A stretch of 12,891 bases of DNA from JAHDCC01 sp964551835 (GTDB lineage: Bacteria > Actinomycetota > Acidimicrobiia > Acidimicrobiales > SZUA-35), in assembly GCA_964551835.1 (NCBI GenBank), contig CAZKEM010000076.1, positions 1 through 12,891 of the forward strand. The letters are read 5' to 3'. The notes under the pieces were generated by a model. That model saw only the letters and a list, made by a program, of their open reading frames with translations, made no database searches and was not told the origin of the DNA. Shown in pieces: positions 1 to 6,020 of the stretch (position 1 is its first letter; each line of letters opens with the position of its first letter). The position numbers and the translations under genes were made by a program.

Positions 1-263
1 GCCGCAGATCGAGCACCGGATCGACAGAGCAACAAGATCGGCTGATCGGGTTGGAGTTCTTCGGTCGCTTCGGCGACAAAATTCTCGTTTGGAAGCCCGG
101 CAGGGTACGTGTTCCACTCGACAAGTCGAGGCGTTTTTCCAAGCGATGAAACGTCTGGGATGCCAATCTCAGCCCATTCGGCGGTCGTCCGGACGTCTAT
201 GAGGACGGCGTCGGCATCGTCGGCGAGCATGGCCCAGGCTTGTTCCAGCGAAAGTTCGTTCAT
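1..263 (-). CDS. Rhodanese-like sulfurtransferase (3' end cut by window edge)
   Basis: This is a single-domain rhodanese, a family that moves sulfane sulfur through a persulfide on an active-site cysteine. Reading from ATG at 263, the 87 visible codons begin MNELSLEQAW. They show the CH2A-like motif LIDVRTTAEW (residues 21-30), then a GIPDVSSLGK...LVEWNTYPAG segment, and the active-site loop CRSGARS with Cys80. The middle segment resembles, from memory, a proteobacterial rhodanese subgroup that often sits beside O-succinylhomoserine sulfhydrylase; that link is not testable here. The A of its ATG is the last base of the gatB TAA (TAATG), and a GGGGAAG sequence lies just upstream inside gatB. 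Translation is therefore very probably coupled to gatB and the gene is the last visible member of the gat operon. The C-terminus lies outside the window, so the sulfur acceptor and full length are unknown. Confidence 0.85.
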   Translation of the reverse strand, partial: MNELSLEQAWAMLADDADAVLIDVRTTAEWAEIGIPDVSSLGKTPRLVEWNTYPAGLPNENFVAEATEELQPDQPILLLCRSGARSA

Positions 264-1735
264 TATTTCTTCCCCGATTTCTGCTGCAGTAATTGATTGA
301 CCACTTTGCCGTCAGCTTTACCTTTCGTCAAACGCATTATTTGACCGGTAAAGAAGCCTTGGAGTTTCCCACGAGTTTTGTCGTCACCTTCACAGAACCG
401 CTGCCATTCGTCGGGATTCTCAGCGATGATGTTGTCGAGCATCGTTTCCAATTCGCTGGTATCCATGGCTTCGAAGCCGTGGGCCTCGGCGATAACTGCT
501 GGAGGTTTGCCGGTTTCGACCATCTCAGCCAAAACCTGTTTGGTTTGGGTAGAGCTAAGCTCGCCGTCCGTTTCCATACGTATCAGTTCTGCGAAGTCGG
601 AAGCCTTTACGTTCTCAGCGCCTTCGGCAGCCAAATTCTGTTCGACGTGTTTCATGACCTTCGCCGGGTCGCTCCCGCCATCGATAGCAGCGATTGCAAG
701 TTTGTCGGTATTGCGGGACACCGCGAGCACGGCCGAACTCATGGATGCGCCTCGTTGAACTAGCGCACTACGACGTTGATGCGGGAGCTCGGGTAGCGAA
801 TCTCGGAGTTCGGCGAGCCACTCGGTGGACGGGTCGATGGGCACAAGATCAGGATCCGGAAAGTACCGGTAGCCGTCCTCGTTTTCCTTCGAGCGTCCGG
901 CTCTAGTTCGCCCATCGGCTTCGTCCCAGTGCCTGGTTTCTTGGCGTGGGGCTTCGCCCGAGTCGTAGAGGGCAACATGGCGTTTCGCTTCGTATTCGAT
1001 GGCGCGAACCATCGATCGCAACGAATTCACGTTCTTGATCTCACATCGAGTCCGGAGTTCATCAGAGCCCACGGGGCGGACCGATACGTTAGCGTCGACG
1101 CGCATTGAACCTTCTTCCATCCTTCCGTCGGAAGCTTCGATGGTCACCAAAATGTCGTGGAGTTCCTGGACGTATTCTTTGGCTTGATCGGGCGACCGCA
1201 AGTCGGGGGCGGTGACGATTTCGATTAGCGGAACACCAGCACGATTGTAGTCGATCAGTGAATACCCGGCGTCGTGAATGCGCCCCGATTCGCCGACATG
1301 GGTCGACTTGCCAGTGTCTTCCTCCATGTGGGCTCGTTCGATGTTGACCACCAGACCCGATGGAAGCTCGACCGAACCATCAATATTCAACGGCTTGTCG
1401 TGCTGGGAGATTTGATAGTCTTTCGGCATGTCGGGGTAAAAATAGTTTTTACGGGCCCAGATACAACGTTGGACGGTGCAGTTGAGGGCCAAACCAATTT
1501 TTGCTGAGAGTTCAACCGCTTTTTCGTTTACAACAGGCAGCGTGCCAGGTAGACCTAAGCAGACCGGGTGCACGTTGTTGTTTGGTTCCCCACCGAATCG
1601 GTTGGCGGCCGGTGAAAACATCTTCGATTCTGTCGCTAGTTCGGCGTGGACCTCGAGGCCGATCACCATCTCCCAACCTTCCGGAAGGACTGAGTTCGAC
1701 TTCTCCTCGTTCTCGGTTTTGGTAGCACGACTCAT
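263..1735 (-). CDS. gatB: Asp-tRNA(Asn)/Glu-tRNA(Gln) amidotransferase subunit B
   Basis: GatB is the tRNA-binding, kinase-like subunit of GatCAB. The complex phosphorylates and then amidates Glu-tRNA(Gln), and in many bacteria Asp-tRNA(Asn), in the cytoplasm. The 490-aa product has the usual family length. Visible landmarks are MVIGLEVHAEL (residues 23-33), RKNYFYPDMPKDYQISQ (about 95-111) and the GatB signature LIDYNRAGVPLIE (160-172). A helical YqeY-type tRNA-binding tail runs from about 340 to the end. The ATG at 1735 overlaps the gatA stop by four bases (ATGA), with a purine-rich GGGGGAG just upstream, so the start is secure. The stop overlaps the start of the rhodanese gene by one base. 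Nothing is missing or unusual in the reading frame. Confidence 0.98.
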   Translation of the reverse strand: MSRATKTENEEKSNSVLPEGWEMVIGLEVHAELATESKMFSPAANRFGGEPNNNVHPVCLGLPGTLPVVNEKAVELSAKIGLALNCTVQRCIWARKNYFYPDMPKDYQISQHDKPLNIDGSVELPSGLVVNIERAHMEEDTGKSTHVGESGRIHDAGYSLIDYNRAGVPLIEIVTAPDLRSPDQAKEYVQELHDILVTIEASDGRMEEGSMRVDANVSVRPVGSDELRTRCEIKNVNSLRSMVRAIEYEAKRHVALYDSGEAPRQETRHWDEADGRTRAGRSKENEDGYRYFPDPDLVPIDPSTEWLAELRDSLPELPHQRRSALVQRGASMSSAVLAVSRNTDKLAIAAIDGGSDPAKVMKHVEQNLAAEGAENVKASDFAELIRMETDGELSSTQTKQVLAEMVETGKPPAVIAEAHGFEAMDTSELETMLDNIIAENPDEWQRFCEGDDKTRGKLQGFFTGQIMRLTKGKADGKVVNQLLQQKSGKK

Positions 1736-3255
1736 TGGGCTCCCCCATCGCCGTTGTTGATCACCGGGTTTTCCGTCGCTGCATTCGATGTCGCTACATT
1801 CGATGTCGCTGCTGCTTCGAGAACCGCCCCGACTCTGAACATTATTTCTTCACCGAGCATTGGCGCCATCACCTGAACGCCCACCGGCAGCCCATCGGCG
1901 CCGGTACCAAACGGAACGGACATCGCAGGATGACCGGCCAGGTTACTTGGGATAGTGCAAACATCGTTGAGGTACATTGTCAACGGGTCGGTCTTAGCGT
2001 CAAAGGGAAACGCCACGCACGGCGATGTAGGTGTTAGTAACACGTCAAAGTTCTGGTAGGCCCGTTCGAAATCTTCGATGATCAGGGTTCGCACTTTCTG
2101 GGCTCGACCATAGAAGGCATCGTAGTAACCGGCGGAGAGGGCATAGGTGCCGAGCATGATTCGTCGTTTGACCTCACTGCCGAAACCGGCGGTGCGAGAT
2201 GCCCGCATCATGGCGGCGGTGTTCGCCCCAGGTTCGCGAAGACCGTACCGTACGCCGTCGTACCGAGCCAGGTTCGATGACGCTTCAGCTGGGGCCAAAA
2301 TATAGTAGGCGGATAAGCCAGCCATCACCGTCGGGATCGATACCTCATCGATCTTGGCTCCTGCGTCTTCCAACGCGTCGGCGGCTGCCTGGGTTTGGCT
2401 TACGACCTCTGGTTCGAACCCTTCGGTATCGCCAGAAAGCTCTTTAACGATGCCGACTCGTAGGCCTTCGACTCCAACATCGAGTCCACCTGAGACCTTT
2501 GGGATTCCGGTCGGGATCGACGTGGAATCTCGTTCGTCGTGACCGGCAATGACGTCGTAGAGCAGTGCGGCGTCGGCAACCGACTGGGCGAATGGCCCCA
2601 CCTGGTCGAGAGAGCTCGCAAATGCGATGAGCCCATACCGGCTGACGGCACCGTAGGTCGGCTTCACGCCAACGACTCCACACAACGCTGCTGGCTGACG
2701 GATAGAGCCGCCAGTGTCGGAACCCAGCGACAGGGGCGCAAAGTTTGCGGCCACAGCTGCCGCTGACCCGCCGGACGAACCGCCGGGAACCCGACTGGTG
2801 TCCAATGGGTTTCGGGTTGGCCCAAACGCAGAGTTTTCGGTCGATGACCCCATAGCGAATTCGTCGAGGTTGGTTTTGCCGACGACGATCGCTCCCGCTG
2901 CTTCGAGGGCTTCGACTACCGCCGCGTCATATGGCGGCTTCCAGCCTTCTAACATTTTTGACGAACAGGTCGTGTCGATGCCGGCCGTGCAGAGGTTGTC
3001 TTTTAACGCAACCGGCACCCCGGCTAGTGGCCCTGGGCTTTCTCCGGCTGCGATCCGCTGGTCAATGTCACCAGCTCGGGTCCGAGCCTCGTCGGCTAGT
3101 ACGGTGTTGAACGCACCGATATCGCCTTCAGATTGTTCGATGTTCGACAAATAAGGTTCGAGTTCAGTCGTGGCCGTCGAGTCCCCGCTGGCCACCCGTT
3201 GAGCAAGAAGTGTCGCTTTGTTGCTACCGGTCTTCGTGTCGGCTGCTTGATTCAT
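1732..3255 (-). CDS. gatA: Asp-tRNA(Asn)/Glu-tRNA(Gln) amidotransferase subunit A
   Basis: GatA is the amidase subunit that hydrolyses glutamine and passes ammonia to GatB. The 507-aa product carries the full amidase signature. Lys85 (in PVALKDN), the cis-Ser at 160 (GGSSGGSAAA) and the nucleophile Ser184 (GSDTGGSIRQPA) have the same spacing as the family triad (K, +75, +24). The ATG at 3255 overlaps the gatC stop by four bases (ATGA). An AGGAG lies only two bases upstream of it, unusually close, so coupled reinitiation probably contributes. The tail after about residue 475 runs past the usual GatA end and consists of three degenerate pentapeptides (AATSN, VATSN, AATEN) followed by an Asn/Gly-rich end. 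This tail looks like recent microsatellite-type growth and is probably unstructured. Confidence 0.98.
   Translation of the reverse strand: MNQAADTKTGSNKATLLAQRVASGDSTATTELEPYLSNIEQSEGDIGAFNTVLADEARTRAGDIDQRIAAGESPGPLAGVPVALKDNLCTAGIDTTCSSKMLEGWKPPYDAAVVEALEAAGAIVVGKTNLDEFAMGSSTENSAFGPTRNPLDTSRVPGGSSGGSAAAVAANFAPLSLGSDTGGSIRQPAALCGVVGVKPTYGAVSRYGLIAFASSLDQVGPFAQSVADAALLYDVIAGHDERDSTSIPTGIPKVSGGLDVGVEGLRVGIVKELSGDTEGFEPEVVSQTQAAADALEDAGAKIDEVSIPTVMAGLSAYYILAPAEASSNLARYDGVRYGLREPGANTAAMMRASRTAGFGSEVKRRIMLGTYALSAGYYDAFYGRAQKVRTLIIEDFERAYQNFDVLLTPTSPCVAFPFDAKTDPLTMYLNDVCTIPSNLAGHPAMSVPFGTGADGLPVGVQVMAPMLGEEIMFRVGAVLEAAATSNVATSNAATENPVINNGDGGAQ
1768..1812 (-). repeat. Three-copy 15-bp in-frame repeat in the gatA tail
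   Basis: On the gatA strand the unit reads GCAGCGACATCGAAT (1812-1798), GTAGCGACATCGAAT (1797-1783) and a degenerate GCAGCGACGGAAAAC (1782-1768). The first two copies differ at one base. They encode AATSN, VATSN and AATEN. The repeat lies beyond the conserved GatA fold and keeps the reading frame. Confidence 0.9.
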
Positions 3256-3572
3256 AGCTCCTGTCCCAGTGCTGGCGGAACACGGTACTGATTGTCTTCG
3301 ACCTGAGGGGCCGCAGCTAACGCCGCCTCGCGAACCTCGGTTGGTTGAGCCACGTTGTCAGGCCGGAAGACGTTCGAAAGTTCGAATGGATGTGCAGTTG
3401 GGTCGACGCCGTCGATGTCGAGCTGGCCGAGCTCGGCGACACGATCCAAAATCGCGTTTAACTGGTTGGGGAACATCGACATTTCTTCGGCAGATAGTTC
3501 CAACATTGATAGCTCGGCGACCTTGCTGACCGTTTGGTCGTCGAGGGGTTCTCGTTCGTTACTTGTTGACAC
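3252..3572 (-). CDS. gatC: Asp-tRNA(Asn)/Glu-tRNA(Gln) amidotransferase subunit C
   Basis: GatC is the small subunit that wraps around and stabilises the GatA-GatB interface. The 106-aa product is close to the family norm of about 95-105. Recognisable parts are the N-terminal helix VSKVAELSMLELSAEEM, the segment FPNQLNAILDRVAELGQLD, then DGVDPTAHPFEL, and the C-terminal FRPDNVAQ...QVEDNQYRVPPALGQ. The start is GTG at 3572: an in-frame TAA two codons upstream excludes anything longer, and later methionines would remove the first conserved helix. No Shine-Dalgarno is visible. A TAGTCT -10-like hexamer ends six bases before the GTG, which suggests a leaderless transcript. It is the first gene of the gatC-gatA-gatB-rhodanese operon and overlaps gatA by four bases. 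Confidence 0.95.
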   Translation of the reverse strand: MSTSNEREPLDDQTVSKVAELSMLELSAEEMSMFPNQLNAILDRVAELGQLDIDGVDPTAHPFELSNVFRPDNVAQPTEVREAALAAAPQVEDNQYRVPPALGQEL

Positions 3573-3578
3573 AGGTTA

Positions 3579-3584
3579 AGACTA
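3579..3584 (-). promoter_or_regulatory. Putative -10 element of gatC (leaderless start)
   Basis: The minus-strand hexamer TAGTCT is followed by six bases (TAACCT) and then the gatC GTG. That would place the transcription start at or next to the start codon. No convincing -35 hexamer sits at the right distance and no Shine-Dalgarno precedes the GTG. The call rests on the -10 match and spacing only. Confidence 0.45.
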
Positions 3585-3610
3585 ACGCGCTCGCACCCGG
3601 AGAACGCCTC

Positions 3611-3628
3611 GTTGTCAGAACTGACAAC
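3611..3628. promoter_or_regulatory. 18-bp palindrome, candidate operator between gatC and yggT
   Basis: The sequence GTTGTCAGAACTGACAAC has perfect 8-bp arms around an AA centre. It sits 38 bases from the gatC GTG and 39 bases from the yggT ATG, so it is almost exactly central in the divergent spacer. Each arm contains TTGTCA, a fair -35 hexamer. On the plus strand a TACGAC (3634-3639) lies 16 bases after it and could serve as the yggT -10. A dimeric regulator site, a promoter element, or both, would fit; I do not recognise the motif as a known regulator box. Confidence 0.55.
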
Positions 3629-3667
3629 CTTGGTACGACTGAAACGTGGCGCAGCGGGCATACTTAT

Positions 3668-3934
3668 ATGTCTATGCTCCATTGGGTAGTAAAACTCCTA
3701 GAGTTCACCAGCTATGTTTTCATCGCACGCGCGTTATTGAGTTGGTTCCAAATTAGGCCGGATTCGCCGCTGTTCCCGTTTGTAGATGGGCTCCACCGGG
3801 TAACCGAACCGGTCCTCGAACCGATCCGACGCATTCTTCCCCGGACCGGAATGTTCGACTTGTCGATCATCCTCGTCTATTTCGGAATCCAGTTTGTTCT
3901 TATTCCGCTCGCAAGAGCATACATTCCCGCGTAG
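3668..3934 (+). CDS. YggT/YlmG family membrane protein
   Basis: This is a small integral membrane protein of the YggT family. Homologues have been linked to osmotic tolerance, division-site or plastid nucleoid organisation, but no biochemical activity is settled. Starting from ATG at 3668 the product has 88 aa. One hydrophobic helix (LLEFTSYVFIARALLSWF, about residues 10-27) carries the typical ARALLSW motif. A loop follows with RVTEPVLEPIRRILP, a strong family hallmark, and then a second helix (LSIILVYFGIQFVLIPLA, about 65-82). A TTG-initiated extension back to 3563 would add unlike, charged sequence and overlap gatC, so it is rejected. ATG at 3674 is an equally possible start. No Shine-Dalgarno is visible. 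The gene ends at a terminator-like hairpin and appears monocistronic, without the sepF or division genes that often accompany it. Confidence 0.88.
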   Translation: MSMLHWVVKLLEFTSYVFIARALLSWFQIRPDSPLFPFVDGLHRVTEPVLEPIRRILPRTGMFDLSIILVYFGIQFVLIPLARAYIPA

Positions 3935-3953
3935 GGCAAGCTAGCTAAAGAAC

Positions 3954-3972
3954 AGAGACGCTGCGTCTTTTT
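3954..3972 (+). terminator. Rho-independent terminator after yggT
   Basis: The left arm AGAGACG (3954-3960), loop CTG and right arm CGTCTTT (3964-3970) form a seven-pair stem with one G-U pair. The right arm merges into a run of five T (3968-3972). The hairpin lies 19 bases after the yggT stop. No T run follows it on the opposite strand, so it acts on plus-strand transcripts. Confidence 0.65.
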
Positions 3973-3989
3973 GGAACGTGGCTTGTTGC

Positions 3990-4262
3990 TCACTGACCCT
4001 TGAATCGTTTCGCTGACCGGGCCTTGGCTTTTTGCCGTTCGGTTTCCCGGTTCTTGGGGGCGGCCGTGCTCACTAGCTCCGAGAGTAACGCCGACGTTGT
4101 CTTCGCAACTTCAGCGACAGCTACGTCAAACGCTTGTTGGTTGGCCCGAGACGGCGCCCGTGAGCCGCTGACCTTCCGCACGTACTGCAAGGCGGCGGCC
4201 TCTATCTCTTCAGAAGTAGCCGGAGGCTCGAAATTGTGGAGGGTTCTAATGTTGCGACACAT
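3990..4262 (-). CDS. DUF2277 family protein
   Basis: This is a 90-aa cytoplasmic protein of the uncharacterised DUF2277 family. The N-terminus MCRNIRTLHNFEPPATSEEI is the hallmark of the family. It is followed by AALQYVRKVSGSRAPSRANQQAFD and a helix VAVAEVAKTTSALLSELVS. The C-terminus is Lys/Arg-rich (RETERQKAKARSAKRFKGQ), which suggests nucleic-acid or other polyanion contact; that is inference. The ATG at 4262 is chosen over an upstream GTG at 4271 because family members begin at MCRNI. In addition a TACAGT -10-like hexamer ends seven bases before this ATG, so the transcript would be leaderless. The gene stands alone, opposing the yggT terminator and diverging from the small membrane ORF at 4408. 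No function is known. Confidence 0.88.
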   Translation of the reverse strand: MCRNIRTLHNFEPPATSEEIEAAALQYVRKVSGSRAPSRANQQAFDVAVAEVAKTTSALLSELVSTAAPKNRETERQKAKARSAKRFKGQ

Positions 4263-4269
4263 GCCATTC

Positions 4270-4275
4270 ACTGTA
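4270..4275 (-). promoter_or_regulatory. Putative -10 element of the DUF2277 gene (leaderless start)
   Basis: The minus-strand TACAGT matches TATAAT at four of six positions and is followed by seven bases (GAATGGC) and the ATG at 4262. The geometry fits transcription beginning at the start codon. A weak -35-like TTCGAG lies 18 bases upstream. Confidence 0.5.
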
Positions 4276-4286
4276 AACGACTACAC

Positions 4287-4316
4287 AACACATCTCGAAG
4301 TCCGATCATATGTGTT
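4287..4316. repeat. Inverted repeat upstream of the DUF2277 promoter
   Basis: Perfect 7-bp arms AACACAT (4287-4293) and ATGTGTT (4310-4316) are separated by 16 bases. The left arm lies just upstream of the DUF2277 -10. An operator with half-sites on two helical turns, or a long-loop hairpin, are both possible. Confidence 0.4.
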
Positions 4317-4324
4317 ACCGATTG

Positions 4325-4361
4325 ATTGCGACAGGCAATAAACGAGAAACTAATTCGTTTC
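4325..4361. repeat. Two short adjacent inverted repeats before the small membrane ORF
   Basis: The pairs ATTGC/GCAAT (4325-4329 and 4335-4339, five-base loop) and GAAAC/GTTTC (4346-4350 and 4357-4361, six-base loop) lie one after the other in the leader region of the ORF at 4408. Five-pair stems are common by chance, so their significance is uncertain. Between 4272 and 4407 I see no other gene-like content. Confidence 0.3.
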
Positions 4362-4407
4362 ATGCGACGTCAATACTCTAGGAAGTCAAGCAGAAAGGTA
4401 CTAGCAA

Positions 4408-4527
4408 ATGTTCACCGACTTCACTCCGCTCCAACGACAGGCACTCGTGGCAGTTTCGATAGCTGTTCTAATCGCTGCGTCGGTCGCGGCTACCCTCGCA
4501 GTGTTGGGACCAAACGGTGTCGCCTAG
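4408..4527 (+). CDS. Small single-pass membrane protein, 39 aa, unrecognised
   Basis: An ATG at 4408 is preceded by AGAAAGG (4392-4398) with a nine-base gap. This is one of the best Shine-Dalgarno matches in the window and fits the AGAAAGGAGG anti-Shine-Dalgarno complement. The 39-aa product starts MFTDFTPLQRQ. It continues as one uninterrupted hydrophobic helix, ALVAVSIAVLIAASVAATLA (about residues 12-31), and ends VLGPNGVA. A short polar, weakly charged N-terminus followed by a single helix fits a membrane-embedded microprotein. I do not recognise the family. It lies alone between DUF2277 and SCP2 genes, 100 bases before the latter. Chance ORFs of this size are common, so the case rests on the ribosome site together with the clean helix. 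Confidence 0.55.
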   Translation: MFTDFTPLQRQALVAVSIAVLIAASVAATLAVLGPNGVA

Positions 4528-4613
4528 CAACCCAGATCTGCCTCCTGAGGCCAGTTCGGCCATGGAATGTTCCTGAAGTGACTTCCCGATACCTAAGACT
4601 GAGAAGATTCGGC

Positions 4614-4619
4614 TAACTT
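4614..4619 (+). promoter_or_regulatory. Putative -10 element of the SCP2 gene (leaderless start)
   Basis: TAACTT is followed by seven bases (AGACGTT) and the GTG at 4627, repeating the geometry seen at the DUF2277 gene. It fits the TANNNT pattern, although it matches TATAAT at only three positions. No -35 and no Shine-Dalgarno are visible. Confidence 0.4.
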
Positions 4620-4626
4620 AGACGTT

Positions 4627-5082
4627 GTGTCAACTTACCTTTTTCTATCCAAGGACTGGATCGCAGCTGCAGAAGACCTGCGCGACGAATACTCCGGTCG
4701 ACTTCCAGAACCACCAGTTGCGATGAAGCTCAACGTCGTCGTAACCGACCTCCCAGAAGAGGTCGACCACCCGGATGTATCCGAGCTTGACGGCAAGCCA
4801 GTGGTCAAGGGCCATGTCGACTCCGGTCAGGGTCAGCTTCTGATGGAGCAGGGACATCTGGACGACCCAGAAATTACCATCACTACCGACTACGAAACTG
4901 CGATGGCGGCCTTCGTCACCCAAGACCAGCAAGAGTTGATGAATGCATTCCTAGGAGGCAAGATTCTTGTTGACGGAGATGCGTCTAAACTGTTGGCTCT
5001 CCAGGCGCCTCCATCTGACCCCGAAGCCGCAAAGCTTGCTGGTGAGATCTACGCTAAGCTTCGGGACTTCACGACGCTTTAG
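4627..5082 (+). CDS. SCP2 sterol-binding domain protein
   Basis: This is a stand-alone SCP2-like domain of 151 aa. Such domains bind sterols, acyl chains or acyl-CoA in a hydrophobic tunnel, and in actinobacteria they usually accompany lipid metabolism or sit fused to other enzymes. The N-terminus (LSKDWIAAAEDLRDEYSGRL) is the first helix. The middle is the beta sheet (MKLNVVVTDLP, VKGHVDSGQGQ, DPEITITTDYETAMAAF). The C-terminal part has the typical AFLGGKILVDGDASKLLALQ, followed by a final helix. There is no signal peptide or membrane helix, so the protein is cytoplasmic. The start is GTG at 4627, chosen because a TAACTT hexamer ends seven bases upstream and the first helix begins at once. 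A kinase-fold gene follows 14 bases after the stop, probably on the same transcript. The natural ligand is unknown. Confidence 0.85.
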   Translation: MSTYLFLSKDWIAAAEDLRDEYSGRLPEPPVAMKLNVVVTDLPEEVDHPDVSELDGKPVVKGHVDSGQGQLLMEQGHLDDPEITITTDYETAMAAFVTQDQQELMNAFLGGKILVDGDASKLLALQAPPSDPEAAKLAGEIYAKLRDFTTL

Positions 5083-5096
5083 CGTTCGGTCGGGTC

Positions 5097-6020
5097 GTGC
5101 CGAAACCGGATCTTGACCAACCCAGCGTTGAACAACCCAGCGTTGAAGTTGCTCTGAGACTTCTTCAGGACCAATGCCCAGCCGTTTCGACTAGTAACGT
5201 TCGATTTGCCGCTTTCGGGTGGGACAATACGATGTTCCGGGTTGGCGAAACGTTAGTACTTCGCCTCCCTCGCCGCGGCGAAGGCGTCAGGACTACCAAC
5301 GCCGAACATGTAATCCTCCCCCTGCTACCGGAACTGCTGTCTCGGCACCCGCATCGGCTTGGAACCCCAACATTACTTCATCAGGGCCGACCAACCTCGT
5401 ACTTCGGGCGCCCATGGTCGTTACTGGCCTGGCTGCCGGGAGAGTCACTGTTCGAATCGCAGGTCAACGAAACATCCACTCTCCTCGAGCAATTGACGTC
5501 TTTTCTGACTGAGCTTCACCGGCCTGCACCAGAGGACGCGCCGGCAAACCCACACCGAGGAGGTCCGTTAGCGACACGAACGGCCGCTATGGCAGAGCAT
5601 CTTCGGTCTCTAGAGGACAGCGTTGAGCATTTAGAGGTTGGCAAGTCCCAAATCGAAGCGACGTGGCATGGTTTGAGAGCTACTGAGTCGTGGAACGGGC
5701 CGGGTGTGTGGCTCCATGGAGACCTGCACCCCGGGAACATGTTGGCGGTCAACGGTCAGCTATCGGGGATCATCGACTGGGGCGATGCGTGTTCGGGGGA
5801 CCCGGCAACAGATTTGGCTGTCGCCTGGATGCTGTTCGATGAAGGCGGGCGGACAGCGTTCAAGCGCTCACTCGAACAGGCTGGACACCCGGTCGACGAG
5901 GCGATGTGGCAGCGTAGCCGCGCCTGGGCGCTGTCGCTTGCGCTGGCTCACGCAGCAGCCTTGAACGAACCCCGGCACCAGAAGTTTGGCCACATGGTTA
6001 TCAAAAACGTGGTGGGCTAG
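5097..6020 (+). CDS. Phosphotransferase of the aminoglycoside phosphotransferase (APH) fold family
   Basis: This 307-aa kinase-like protein of the APH/choline-kinase superfamily transfers phosphate from ATP to a small hydroxylated substrate. The catalytic loop is WLHGDLHPGN, with Asp209 as base and Asn214, followed by the metal-binding GIIDWGD (Asp227). The N-lobe contains FGWDNTMFRVGETLVLRLPRR, with the ATP-contacting lysine apparently replaced by Arg in LVLRLPR. All key C-lobe residues are present, so it is probably active. Family membership does not imply antibiotic resistance; in this neighbourhood an endogenous metabolite is at least as likely. The start is GTG at 5097, 14 bases after the SCP2 stop, with only weak purine-rich sequence before it. 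The N-terminus carries a perfect duplicated pentapeptide QPSVE-QPSVE. The substrate cannot be told from sequence alone. Confidence 0.88.
   Translation: MPKPDLDQPSVEQPSVEVALRLLQDQCPAVSTSNVRFAAFGWDNTMFRVGETLVLRLPRRGEGVRTTNAEHVILPLLPELLSRHPHRLGTPTLLHQGRPTSYFGRPWSLLAWLPGESLFESQVNETSTLLEQLTSFLTELHRPAPEDAPANPHRGGPLATRTAAMAEHLRSLEDSVEHLEVGKSQIEATWHGLRATESWNGPGVWLHGDLHPGNMLAVNGQLSGIIDWGDACSGDPATDLAVAWMLFDEGGRTAFKRSLEQAGHPVDEAMWQRSRAWALSLALAHAAALNEPRHQKFGHMVIKNVVG
5118..5147 (+). repeat. Perfect 15-bp tandem duplication in the APH-like gene
   Basis: CAACCCAGCGTTGAA occurs twice without a gap (5118-5132 and 5133-5147) and encodes QPSVE twice at residues 8-17. The copies are identical at every base, including third codon positions, which points to a recent slippage event. 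It lies ahead of the conserved fold. Confidence 0.95.

Noticed and set aside
3563..3667. TTG-initiated N-terminal extension of the YggT protein
   Set aside because: The extra 35 residues are unlike the family, overlap the gatC start and would read across the palindrome and probable promoter.
4537..4552. Possible hairpin GCCTC-CT-GAGGC after the small membrane ORF as a terminator
   Set aside because: The loop is too tight for the full stem, and no T run follows.
5450..5465. tRNA T-loop-like GTTCGAATCGC
   Set aside because: It lies inside the coding region of the APH-like gene, with no acceptor or anticodon arms around it.
5097..6020. Reading the APH-fold gene as an aminoglycoside resistance determinant
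   Set aside because: Fold-level motifs do not define substrate; there is no mobile context or resistance-cluster signature, so only the superfamily is called.
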